From positions 1-5,093 of the forward strand of contig JAGHSL010000418.1 in NCBI GenBank assembly GCA_018065885.1: a DNA stretch of 5,093 bases, in the 5' to 3' direction. Shown one piece after another: positions 1-5,093 of this stretch. Positions within the stretch are counted from its first letter, which is position 1, and every line of letters starts with the position of its first letter. The DNA comes from Candidatus Limimorpha equi (GTDB lineage Bacteria > Bacteroidota > Bacteroidia > Bacteroidales > F082). The position numbers and the translations under genes are program-made. The notes under the pieces were generated by a model. That model made no database searches. It was not told where the DNA came from and saw nothing but the letters and a program-made list of their open reading frames with translations.

Positions 1-33
1 AAAGGCACACCCGAAGTGCCATGGTGTACCTTT
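1..33 (-). terminator. Probable intrinsic terminator of glnA
   Basis: Read on the minus strand, positions 33-23 pair with 11-1 in an 11-bp stem containing one U-G wobble (28/6). The loop is about 11 bases and the 3' arm ends in a U run cut by the window edge. A smaller alternative stem, GGCAC (4-8) with GTGCC (16-20), lies inside it. It begins about 25 bases past the glnA stop codon, as expected for a Rho-independent terminator. Read on the plus strand the stem has one C/A mismatch and is followed by TTTT, so it may also end a transcript arriving from the left. The full U tract cannot be seen. Confidence 0.65.
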
Positions 34-58
34 TATCATAGAAATCATTACTTATAAA

Positions 59-1570
59 TTAGCCAACATGAATGTTATCGTTGACGAATTTCATCAGCTT
101 TTCAGGATCTTTGCTCAGTTCCTGACGGAGATTGGTGTCGTCGAAGTCGTTGAGGAACTTGATCATGTAATCGACGATGGCATCGGAGAATACGCCCTTG
201 GCAGTATAAATCTCGCGGTCCTTGTCGAGTTCCTTGGCAGCGGCAACGCATGAATCAGGCAACTGTTCGAGAGCTTCCTGAATCTGCTTGTTCTTGTCAT
301 CGTGGATGTTGACGCCAAGGCCAACGTAGGTCTTTTCGGCAATTTCCAGAGCGTTCGGGATTTCAAATCCGTGACGGGCGGCAGCGCAAAGGGCAGCCAT
401 CAGCAGATACATGTCAGCGCAACCATCGGAAGCACGCCATTCGAAGGTCTGCTTGTCGCTGAAATCGCGGCCCGAATTCTTTTCAAGCGGATTGCAGGTA
501 GCAGCCATGTCCTTGCCGTTGTTGACCCAACCCAGCGGGACACGCACCAAAGCACTGCGGTTCGAGAACGACCAACACAATGATGTAGGAGCCTCCTGAT
601 GAGGAACCAAACGGAAGAATGCCAGCGGGTTAGGATTGCCAAAAGCAGGCAATGAGGTACCAGCCACCATATAGCCGGCAATGGCTTTCTTACATTCGTC
701 GGTGAGTTCGCCGCCGTTGAGCATCATGCTCTTGCCATCCTTCGTGAACTTGCAGTGAACGTGCATACCTGAACCAGCTTTGCCCACGGTAATTTTTGGA
801 GCGAAGGTCAAGGTAACGCCATACTGATAAGCCAACTGACGCATAATCCATTTAGCGACAACGAGTTGGTCGGCAGCATCTTCAATATTGGTTGGCAGGA
901 ATTCGATTTCGTTCTGCTCGTAAATCTTGCCATCCTGGGTGAAGTTACCCACTTCGGAGTGACCGTATTTAATCAAGCCGCCAGCCTGAGCGATGAGGCG
1001 CATGGCTTCGACGCGGAAATCTGTGAACTTATTATAAGGTGCGCTTTCGTGATAGCCTTTCTGGTCAGGCACTGGGTAAATTCCTTCGTCATCAGCGATG
1101 ATGTAATATTCGAGTTCGCCCATGGTTTCCATCTGCATTCCAGTGGTTTCCTTGAAGACTTTGTGAGCCTTGCGCAGGATGTATTCCGGTGAACTTTCGA
1201 AAGGTTCGCCGTCGCGGTTGAAGAACGAGCAGAGAATATCAAGCGTCGGAACTTCGGTGAAAGGATTGCGGAAAGCGGTCTTGTACTTAGGAATGACGTA
1301 AAGGTCGCTCTTTCCTGCCTCGATGAATGGGAACAGGCTTGAGCCGTCGACGCGCTCACCGGCAGAAAGGATGTTCTCCAAGTGTTCTGCACTGTGAATC
1401 ACGAAGTTCAAGGTTTTCAGTTTACCATCCCAGCCACAATAGTGGAAGTTGATGAATTCGATTTCATTTTCCTCGCAGTAGCGAACGATGTCGGCGCGAG
1501 TGAATTCTGATGCAGACTTTTGAAGGTATTGCACCAGACGATTAGGGTTCATGGCAATTTTTGCGTCCAT
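59..1570 (-). CDS. glnA: Glutamine synthetase, type I (GlnA)
   Basis: It catalyses glutamate + ammonia + ATP to glutamine in the cytoplasm, the main entry of ammonia into biosynthesis. The 503-residue product is complete and shows the GS core in order: an N-terminal beta-grasp region ending in RVDGSSLFPF (about 73-82); GELEYY (151-156), with metal-binding glutamates; HSEVGNF (204-210) and YEQNEIEF (217-224); the ATP/metal motif GSGMHVH (266-272); FRLVPHQEAPT (319-329); NRSALVRVP (337-345); and FEWRASD (376-382). It is longer than the 440-470 residues usual for bacterial GSI and resembles the roughly 500-residue GSI-like proteins of Bacteroidales. The NLYDLP adenylylation loop of enterobacterial GlnA is not seen, so control by GlnE-type adenylylation is unlikely (inference). 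Two in-frame ATGs are possible, at 1570 and 1552. Neither has a clear Shine-Dalgarno; the longer form is given, and the A-rich leader before 1570 is typical for Bacteroidetes. It appears monocistronic, with a terminator 25 bases downstream. Confidence 0.95.
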   Translation of the reverse strand: MDAKIAMNPNRLVQYLQKSASEFTRADIVRYCEENEIEFINFHYCGWDGKLKTLNFVIHSAEHLENILSAGERVDGSSLFPFIEAGKSDLYVIPKYKTAFRNPFTEVPTLDILCSFFNRDGEPFESSPEYILRKAHKVFKETTGMQMETMGELEYYIIADDEGIYPVPDQKGYHESAPYNKFTDFRVEAMRLIAQAGGLIKYGHSEVGNFTQDGKIYEQNEIEFLPTNIEDAADQLVVAKWIMRQLAYQYGVTLTFAPKITVGKAGSGMHVHCKFTKDGKSMMLNGGELTDECKKAIAGYMVAGTSLPAFGNPNPLAFFRLVPHQEAPTSLCWSFSNRSALVRVPLGWVNNGKDMAATCNPLEKNSGRDFSDKQTFEWRASDGCADMYLLMAALCAAARHGFEIPNALEIAEKTYVGLGVNIHDDKNKQIQEALEQLPDSCVAAAKELDKDREIYTAKGVFSDAIVDYMIKFLNDFDDTNLRQELSKDPEKLMKFVNDNIHVG

Positions 1571-1577
1571 TATTTAT

Positions 1578-1691
1578 GATTTAAGATTTAATGATTTAAA
1601 AACTCGAAGATTTAAAGATTTGACATTTAGACTTATAGACTATTAGACATTTAGACAATTTAGTGATTTAAAGACCTAAGATTTGAAGATT
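1578..1691. repeat. Cluster of short AT-rich repeats in the glnA leader
   Basis: GATTTAA occurs at 1578, 1585, 1593, 1609 and 1665, with variants GATTTG at 1617 and 1680. GACATTTAGAC occurs twice, at 1622-1632 and 1646-1656, with further TTAGAC/TATAGAC units between. Everything lies between the candidate glnA promoter and its start codon, so on the minus strand it would be a roughly 150-nt leader rich in AAATC/TTAAATC words. No protein is encoded. Such GATTTAA-rich spacers strike me as common between genes in this group of bacteria, but a function is not evident. Confidence 0.6.
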
Positions 1692-1697
1692 GCGGCG

Positions 1698-1725
1698 TTG
1701 CGAAACGACCGAAACCGTATCTTTG
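1698..1725 (+). promoter_or_regulatory. Possible plus-strand promoter (TTG / TATCTTTG)
   Basis: TATCTTTG at 1718-1725 matches the Bacteroidetes -7 element TAnnTTTG, with TTG at 1698-1700 and a 17-base spacer, slightly short. No convincing plus-strand gene starts soon after; the nearest begins at 2099. Its transcript would run opposite to the possible gene remnant at 1757-1915. It overlaps the minus-strand -7 candidate, forming a near-palindrome. Confidence 0.3.
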
Positions 1726-1727
1726 CG

Positions 1728-1746
1728 CAAAAATAGGAATTATTCC
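1728..1746 (-). promoter_or_regulatory. Candidate glnA promoter with adjacent dyad
   Basis: On the minus strand TATTTTTG (1735-1728) matches TAnnTTTG. No good TTTG is visible about 20 bases upstream, only a T-rich stretch near 1752-1756, so the promoter is weak on that side. It is still the only TAnnTTTG match I found between 1571 and 1760 in this direction. Immediately upstream is an 11-base perfect dyad, GGAAT-T-ATTCC (1736-1746), placed where a regulator could cover the spacer. Transcription would begin near 1721 and give a leader of about 150 bases. Confidence 0.4.
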
Positions 1747-1756
1747 GTCATAAAAA

Positions 1757-1915
1757 CTAAAAGGCGAAAATAAAAGCGGATTTCTGCTTCTTCAGGAAAG
1801 CTTCTTCCATTTTGTAGCCACGTTCTTTCAACGATTCGCACCTTTTTGAAGCCTTTGGATAGGATTTTTTGTTTGACAAATTGATGTCAATTTCTTTTTC
1901 CTCATAATCAATATG
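1757..1915 (-). pseudogene. Possible remnant of a small protein gene
   Basis: A reading frame of 52 codons is open on the minus strand and ends in TAG at 1759-1757. It is rich in charged residues, for example CESLKERGYKMEEAFLKKQK near its C-terminal end. There is no suitable start: the frame is closed upstream by TAA (1918-1916), and the only internal ATG leaves 17 codons. Just beyond the stop the sequence changes to the tandem repeat at 1940-2022. I read it as a possible C-terminal fragment of a lost gene, but the frame is short enough to arise by chance. No family is recognised. Confidence 0.25.
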
Positions 1916-1939
1916 TTATTGCATAATCTGACAGCAAGA

Positions 1940-2022
1940 TACACTTTTCAATGAAATTTACATGTCCAAAACTACACTTTTCAATGAAATTTACATGCTA
2001 AAAACTACACTTTTCAATAAAA
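1940..2022 (+). repeat. 33-base tandem repeat, 2.5 copies
   Basis: Copies begin at 1940, 1973 and 2006, exactly 33 bases apart. A 25-base core starting TACACTTTTCAATGAAA is identical in copies 1 (1940-1964) and 2 (1973-1997). Copy 3 keeps its first 13 bases, then one change (A for G), and diverges after about 2022. The spacer of each unit (TCCAAAAC versus CTAAAAAC) is also similar. The period equals 11 codons, and one frame stays open from 1932 to the stop at 2040-2042, repeating TLFNEIYM; an ATG at 1962 would start a 26-residue peptide. No Shine-Dalgarno or promoter supports translation, so I treat it as a DNA repeat. It ends about 45 bases before the promoter of the next gene. Confidence 0.85.
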
Positions 2023-2044
2023 AAGGCCATTTTGATAAATAAAG

Positions 2045-2074
2045 TTCAGAATATTAACTGATTTATTACTTTTG
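2045..2074 (+). promoter_or_regulatory. Candidate promoter of the secreted-protein gene
   Basis: TACTTTTG at 2067-2074 matches the Bacteroidetes -7 element TAnnTTTG. The upstream element is poor: TTC at 2045-2047 with a 19-base spacer, or a good TTTG at 2031-2034 that is too far away (32 bases). Transcription would begin near 2081, giving a leader of about 18 bases before the ATG at 2099. Confidence 0.5.
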
Positions 2075-2098
2075 CAGAAATTTCTAATTTGAATAAGT

Positions 2099-2857
2099 AT
2101 GAAAAAGAAACTTGTATTATTTGCTTTAGTGTTGTATTCAGTCTTTGCTAATGCACAATCAATTCTCGATAGAGTTACCGACTCAGCAGCCATTGCCAAA
2201 CAACATGATTTGATTATTTCAAAACTCGATTCGGCTTTTATTTTCCCAGACACAACAATTCCTTTTAATCCAAAAGATTGTATTATATTCGAAATCTACA
2301 ATTGTCATGATAATAGTAATTGTAAAAACAGTTCTGATTTAAGCGAAGGTCTTATTGACACATCCCTGTTTTCCAAGAAATATTTTATAAGCGGTAAGTT
2401 TCTGGAAGATTGGATTATTCTAAAAGAAAAAGGAAAAGCAAGAATTGATATTTCTGAGATTGCTATATATGATACATTGAATATGAAGTCATATTCTTGT
2501 CCCCCCAAAAAGCCCCGTCTTCATAATATCCATCATGTTGGAGAGGATTGTGATACGACTTATTCGGTGTACGGTTATAGTATTCACCGTGAAATAAGAG
2601 ATTTTGACTATATTGGAACGTTATTCAAAACAAAACAAGTAGATTTTGTTTTCTGTTATCCAACTTTCGTAAGTGCATCGGATTTTGAAATTCCCTCATA
2701 CGACATCAGTTGGGATTTTGGTTACTATTTTGCCAAAAAAGGAAATCAATTCTATATTATTGGTATTGATAGCGAAAACGAAAAAATATACCCATTAGAG
2801 GAAGTCGTTGAAAATCATTGGGATTGGATAACAAATGTAATTAAAAAAGAAGATTAG
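2099..2857 (+). CDS. Predicted secreted protein of unknown function
   Basis: The 252-residue product begins with a clear signal peptide: MKKK, a hydrophobic stretch LVLFALVLYSVFA, and a likely signal peptidase I site after ANA, leaving a mature N-terminus at Gln-Ser (about residue 20). No lipobox cysteine or further membrane segment is visible, so a periplasmic or exported soluble protein is inferred. The mature part contains six or seven cysteines (KDC, YNCHDNSNC, YSCPP, EDCD, VFCYP), compatible with disulfides, and many aromatic residues. The C-terminal half ends DISWDFGYYFAKKGNQFYIIGI and an acidic tail. I do not recognise a family. GC is about one third in the lines I counted, against about one half in the downstream gene, which suggests a different history or relaxed composition. 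The ATG at 2099 follows a promoter-like TACTTTTG; no Shine-Dalgarno is seen. The 88-residue gene starts six bases after its stop, so they may be co-transcribed. Confidence 0.8.
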   Translation: MKKKLVLFALVLYSVFANAQSILDRVTDSAAIAKQHDLIISKLDSAFIFPDTTIPFNPKDCIIFEIYNCHDNSNCKNSSDLSEGLIDTSLFSKKYFISGKFLEDWIILKEKGKARIDISEIAIYDTLNMKSYSCPPKKPRLHNIHHVGEDCDTTYSVYGYSIHREIRDFDYIGTLFKTKQVDFVFCYPTFVSASDFEIPSYDISWDFGYYFAKKGNQFYIIGIDSENEKIYPLEEVVENHWDWITNVIKKED

Positions 2858-2863
2858 GCAAAT

Positions 2864-3130
2864 ATGAAAGAATGGATCATAGCATTCAACAATGCAAAGA
2901 CTTTAGAGACCAACGGCGAGGCTTCGGCTGCCATCATCGAGGAATACGAAAGAGTGATTAAGTTCCTGAAATCGGACAACATGACCGAGGCCGAAACGAG
3001 AATCTGGAACGAGGCTTGCCGCAACCTTTACGAACTCTATGCCTTGGAAAACGACACGGAGAAGGCCGCCTATTACGAAAGCCTGAAAATGGCTGTCGAC
3101 GACATCAAGATTGAGGAGGAAGAAATATAG
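2864..3130 (+). CDS. Small helical hypothetical protein
   Basis: The 88-residue product has no signal peptide or membrane segment and should be cytoplasmic. It looks almost wholly alpha-helical and acidic, ending IKIEEEEI. The stretch LYELYALENDTEKAAYYESL (about 56-75) has the spacing of a tetratricopeptide-like helix pair (an L-Y helix, a polar turn, then A..YY), and residues 20-36 could form a preceding helix, but this is too short and too weak for a firm TPR call. It starts at an ATG six bases after the stop of the secreted-protein gene, with no promoter or Shine-Dalgarno between, so translation probably depends on the upstream transcript. GC is about 50% in the line I counted, clearly above its neighbour, and codons such as GAG, GCC and ACC look more like the core genes. 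It may be a native gene left beside a newer arrival. Function unknown. Confidence 0.7.
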   Translation: MKEWIIAFNNAKTLETNGEASAAIIEEYERVIKFLKSDNMTEAETRIWNEACRNLYELYALENDTEKAAYYESLKMAVDDIKIEEEEI

Positions 3131-3161
3131 AAAATGTTTTGAATTTTGTTGGTGAATGGAA

Positions 3162-3175
3162 TTGCCTAACGGCAA
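3162..3175. other. Short hairpin after the hypothetical gene pair
   Basis: TTGCC (3162-3166), loop TAAC, GGCAA (3171-3175) form a 5-bp stem about 30 bases past the stop of the 88-residue gene. No T run follows, so it is only a weak terminator candidate. Confidence 0.3.
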
Positions 3176-3186
3176 GAAATATATCA

Positions 3187-3278
3187 AAAATCATATCTGA
3201 AAATCCATCAAAAATCTTTGTTTACCAATTTAATAGGATTTTCTATGTAAAAGCAAACATGGATTTTTGAATGATTTT
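3187..3278. repeat. Long imperfect inverted repeat in the convergent intergenic region
   Basis: Four successive arms pair across a centre near 3240: AAAATCAT (3187-3194) with ATGATTTT (3271-3278); AAAATCCAT (3200-3208) with ATGGATTTT (3259-3267); TTTG-TTTAC (3217-3225) with GTAAA (3247-3251) and CAAA (3254-3257), leaving a 2-base bulge; and ATAG (3233-3236) with CTAT (3243-3246). The whole is a 92-base imperfect hairpin between converging genes. It could limit read-through in both directions. The stretch is very AT-rich, so some pairing is expected by chance. No coding potential is seen. Confidence 0.4.
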
Positions 3279-3302
3279 AAATAAAGATTTTAAAATGATT
3301 TC

Positions 3303-3317
3303 TTCGGCGTAGCCGAA
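3303..3317. terminator. GC-rich hairpin between convergent genes
   Basis: TTCGGC (3303-3308), loop GTA, GCCGAA (3312-3317) form a perfect 6-bp stem, the only GC-rich palindrome in the 3131-3350 spacer. It lies about 33 bases past the meaB stop. On either strand the following bases are not a proper T run, so the terminator role is an inference from position. The stem is otherwise just a structured spot. Confidence 0.4.
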
Positions 3318-3350
3318 TCCTGCAATCAGTCTTTATAATATCAAATCTTC

Positions 3351-4466
3351 TTACTTTTTCAGCAGATTAAAGTAAGCATCCAATAATTTCTGGGCGCCGA
3401 TGTAGGCACTCATCTTCTTGTTCTTCACGTCGGTTTCCACCAAAGGCAAAAGGTCGGTAATCAGCTGATTCTGATAGAAATCGTTCTTCAAAGCCGTTTC
3501 CATCGTGTCAATCATCATCTGTACATCCTGCTGCGAGCGTTTGCGGTTCAAATAACCGTTTTCGCGGATGGCTTGCACATGTTCTGAGACCATTTTCCAG
3601 ACCTCATCGATATTGAAACCCGTCAAGGCGGAACAAGTCAGTACCTTAGTTTCTTGGCCCGATTCGGCCAAAGGGAACAGATGCAAGGCATTCTTACATT
3701 CCGCAGCTGCGCGGTTGGCACGCATGACGTTGTCGCCATCGGCCTTGTTCACGGCAATGCCATCAGCCATTTCCATAATGCCGCGCTTGATGCCCTGCAA
3801 TTCGTCGCCGGCACCGCTGATGAGAATCAAAAGGAAGAAATCAACCATGGAATGTACCGCCGTTTCCGACTGACCCACACCGACAGTTTCCACGAAAATA
3901 GTATCGTATCCTGCTGCTTCACAAAGTATTATCGATTCCCTTGTCTTGCGTGCCACGCCGCCCAAAGTGCCGGCCGAAGCCGAAGGACGGATGTAGGCAT
4001 TAGGTTCAACCGAAAGTTCCTCCATGCGCGTCTTGTCGCCCAAAATGCTGCCTTTTGAACGCTGACTGCTCGGGTCGATGGCCAAGACTGCCAACATGTG
4101 GTTTTGCTTGCAAAGATACATGCCCAAGGCCTCGATGAAGGTACTCTTTCCAGCGCCAGGAACACCCGAAATGCCCAAACGCAAAGCCTTTCCAGAATGT
4201 GGCAAGCAAGCCGCAATGATTTGCTGCGCCAGTTCCTGATGCTGAGGCAATGCACTCTCAACCAATGTAATAGCCTTGCTCAACACCACGCGATCGCCTT
4301 TCAGAATGCCTTCGACATACCATTCCAAAGGCATGAGCTGCTGACGGACAGCTTTCATTCTTTCCAAGGCTTTCGGGTTGACTTGTATCGGTTGACCGAC
4401 TCCTTCGTTCACTTTCAGGTTCGAGTCCCAATCGTGTTGCTGATTTTCAAAATGTTCGATTTCCAT
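3351..4466 (-). CDS. meaB: MeaB/ArgK-type GTPase, methylmalonyl-CoA mutase chaperone
   Basis: This G3E-family P-loop GTPase protects and reloads B12-dependent methylmalonyl-CoA mutase; in Bacteroidales that enzyme serves the succinate-propionate route. The 371-residue protein is complete and cytoplasmic. Visible in order: an N-terminal helical region; Walker A GVPGAGKST (101-109); AIDPSSQRSKGSILGDKTRM (129-148); RPSASAGTLGGVARKTRE (160-177), a MeaB signature; a Walker B-like stretch VETVGVGQ (192-199); GAGDELQGIKRGIMEMAD (218-235); the guanine-specificity motif NKAD (240-243); and a G5-like TCSALTG (277-283). All nucleotide-binding motifs appear intact. It is longer than E. coli ArgK/YgfD (about 330) mainly at the N-terminus. 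The ATG at 4466 follows GAGAAG, and a well-formed promoter lies just upstream. It was historically named for arginine transport (ArgK), a role not supported for this family. No mutase gene is next to it here; it stands alone, divergent from the GT5-like gene. Confidence 0.93.
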   Translation of the reverse strand: MEIEHFENQQHDWDSNLKVNEGVGQPIQVNPKALERMKAVRQQLMPLEWYVEGILKGDRVVLSKAITLVESALPQHQELAQQIIAACLPHSGKALRLGISGVPGAGKSTFIEALGMYLCKQNHMLAVLAIDPSSQRSKGSILGDKTRMEELSVEPNAYIRPSASAGTLGGVARKTRESIILCEAAGYDTIFVETVGVGQSETAVHSMVDFFLLILISGAGDELQGIKRGIMEMADGIAVNKADGDNVMRANRAAAECKNALHLFPLAESGQETKVLTCSALTGFNIDEVWKMVSEHVQAIRENGYLNRKRSQQDVQMMIDTMETALKNDFYQNQLITDLLPLVETDVKNKKMSAYIGAQKLLDAYFNLLKK

Positions 4467-4488
4467 GACTGACTTCTCGTTTCACGTG

Positions 4489-4520
4489 CAAAATTAGAAA
4501 ATAAAACGACACGCTACAAA
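4489..4520 (-). promoter_or_regulatory. Promoter of meaB
   Basis: On the minus strand TTTG (4520-4517), a 20-base spacer and TAATTTTG (4496-4489) match the Bacteroidetes promoter pattern TTTG-N(about 20)-TAnnTTTG well. Transcription would start near 4482, leaving a leader of about 15 bases before the ATG at 4466. Confidence 0.7.
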
Positions 4521-4549
4521 CATGGCTTTTTGTGCCGCAAAAAACTTTT

Positions 4550-4583
4550 TTTGGCGATAATTCGGATTTTTTCCGTAACTTTG
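4550..4583 (+). promoter_or_regulatory. Promoter of the GT5-like gene
   Basis: TTTG (4550-4553), a 22-base spacer and TAACTTTG (4576-4583) match the Bacteroidetes pattern. Transcription would start near 4590, about 25 bases before the ATG at 4615. It is divergent from the meaB promoter, with about 30 bases between their upstream elements, so one regulator could act on both, though none is indicated. Confidence 0.7.
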
Positions 4584-4614
4584 CTTTCTGAAATCAAAGT
4601 GCACTATAAAAAAC

Positions 4615-5093
4615 ATGGTAAATAAGACAAGAGTACTTTTCGTACACCAAGAGATCACCCCGTATTTGCCTGAAACTCCGATGAGCCTCATCGGGCGTTA
4701 CCTTCCCCAGGCAATTCAAGAAAGCGGTAAGGAAATCCGTATTTTCATGCCTCGTTACGGCGTCATCAACGAGCGTCGCAACCAGCTTCACGAAGTCATC
4801 CGCCTGTCGGGCATGAACCTCATCATCAACGACACCGACCACCCTCTGATTATCAAAGTGGCTTCCATCCAGAAGGCTAGGATGCAAATCTATTTCATTG
4901 ATAATGAGGATTTCTTCTCAAAGAAAAAATATCTCATCAACGACCTTGACGGAGTTTTCTGCGAACAGAACGACGACCGCTGCATTTTCTTCTCGCGCGG
5001 CGTCATCGAAACGGTGAAGAAACTCAACTGGTCGCCCGACGTGATTCACTGCAACGGTTGGCTCTCAGCCCTTATGCCTGTTTACATCAAGCG
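4615..5093 (+). CDS. Starch/glycogen synthase-like protein (GT5 N-terminal domain), partial
   Basis: The 5' part (159 codons, continuing past the right edge) matches the N-terminal catalytic half of ADP/UDP-glucose glycogen synthases (GlgA, GT5): RVLFVHQEITPYLPE at 6-20, a helix with LIGRYLPQAIQESGKEIRIF, MPRYGVI (about 45-51), and DVIHCNGWLSAL (about 142-153), equivalent to the 'D-x-x-H-x-H-D-W' segment of GlgA. The KTGGL ADP-glucose-binding motif, which should follow the first strand, is replaced by PETPMS, and the HxHDW segment reads HCNGW. The protein may therefore not be a normal glycogen synthase. It resembles a shorter Bacteroidales protein annotated as 'glycogen/starch synthase' that I recall lying next to panC; that neighbour is outside the window. 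The ATG at 4615 follows A-rich sequence and a good promoter. The first residues MVNKTRVLFV place the start right before the first Rossmann strand, supporting this start. Confidence 0.85.
   Translation, partial: MVNKTRVLFVHQEITPYLPETPMSLIGRYLPQAIQESGKEIRIFMPRYGVINERRNQLHEVIRLSGMNLIINDTDHPLIIKVASIQKARMQIYFIDNEDFFSKKKYLINDLDGVFCEQNDDRCIFFSRGVIETVKKLNWSPDVIHCNGWLSALMPVYIK

Noticed and set aside
866..1192. Plus-strand open frame of 108 codons opposite glnA
   Set aside because: It is antisense to an intact, well-conserved glutamine synthetase, and has no promoter or recognisable protein.
1932..2042. Open frame across the tandem repeat, with ATG at 1962 giving a 26-residue peptide
   Set aside because: The frame is open because the repeat period is a multiple of three. 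There is no promoter, ribosome binding site or protein-like composition, so it is annotated as a repeat and not as a gene.
1571..2098. CRISPR array or attachment site in the repeat-rich spacer
   Set aside because: The repeats are directly tandem, with 8-base joins in place of unique spacers, the copy number is too low, and no cas, integrase or tRNA is present.
2501..2515. Run of six C then five A then four C inside the secreted-protein gene, as a possible phase-variation tract
   Set aside because: Six C is short for slippage control, and the frame is intact through to a normal stop.
3654..4058. Plus-strand open frame of 134 codons opposite meaB
   Set aside because: It is the shadow of the MeaB gene, whose motifs are all on the minus strand in one continuous frame.
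4594..4887. Minus-strand open frame of 97 codons opposite the GT5-like gene
   Set aside because: It runs antisense to a protein with clear GT5 family similarity and a good promoter on the plus strand.

Overview
The window looks like a chromosomal segment of a Bacteroidales bacterium (Bacteroides/Prevotella-like). The evidence is the type of GlnA, MeaB and GT5-family proteins encoded, start codons with weak or no Shine-Dalgarno sequence, and promoter-like elements of the Bacteroidetes form (TTTG, a spacer of about 20, then TAnnTTTG). No species can be named from the sequence alone.

Layout, left to right. Positions 1-33 hold a hairpin that fits a terminator for the gene to its right. Positions 59-1570 (minus strand) encode a complete 503-residue type I glutamine synthetase. 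Positions 1571-2098 form an AT-rich gene-poor stretch. It holds a long, repeat-rich glnA leader, a palindromic promoter-like site near 1718-1735, a possible gene remnant on the minus strand (1757-1915), and a 33-base tandem repeat (1940-2022). Next come two plus-strand genes of unknown function, six bases apart: an AT-rich 252-residue predicted secreted protein (2099-2857) and an 88-residue helical protein of higher GC (2864-3130). An AT-rich intergenic stretch with two hairpins (3131-3350) separates them from a convergent minus-strand MeaB-type GTPase (3351-4466). A short divergent promoter region (4467-4614) then leads to the 5' part of a starch-synthase-like (GT5) gene that runs off the right edge.

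The recognisable genes are separate metabolic functions, not a pathway: ammonia assimilation (GlnA), a chaperone for B12-dependent methylmalonyl-CoA mutase (MeaB), and a glycogen-synthase-like protein. They do not form one operon. The accessory part is roughly 1571-3350, where two unrecognised genes sit between conserved genes, flanked by repeats and a possible gene remnant. I see no defence system, CRISPR array, transposase, integrase, tRNA or rRNA. The most unusual signals are the 33-base (11-codon) repeat just upstream of the secreted-protein gene and the loss of the KTGGL motif in the GT5-like protein.
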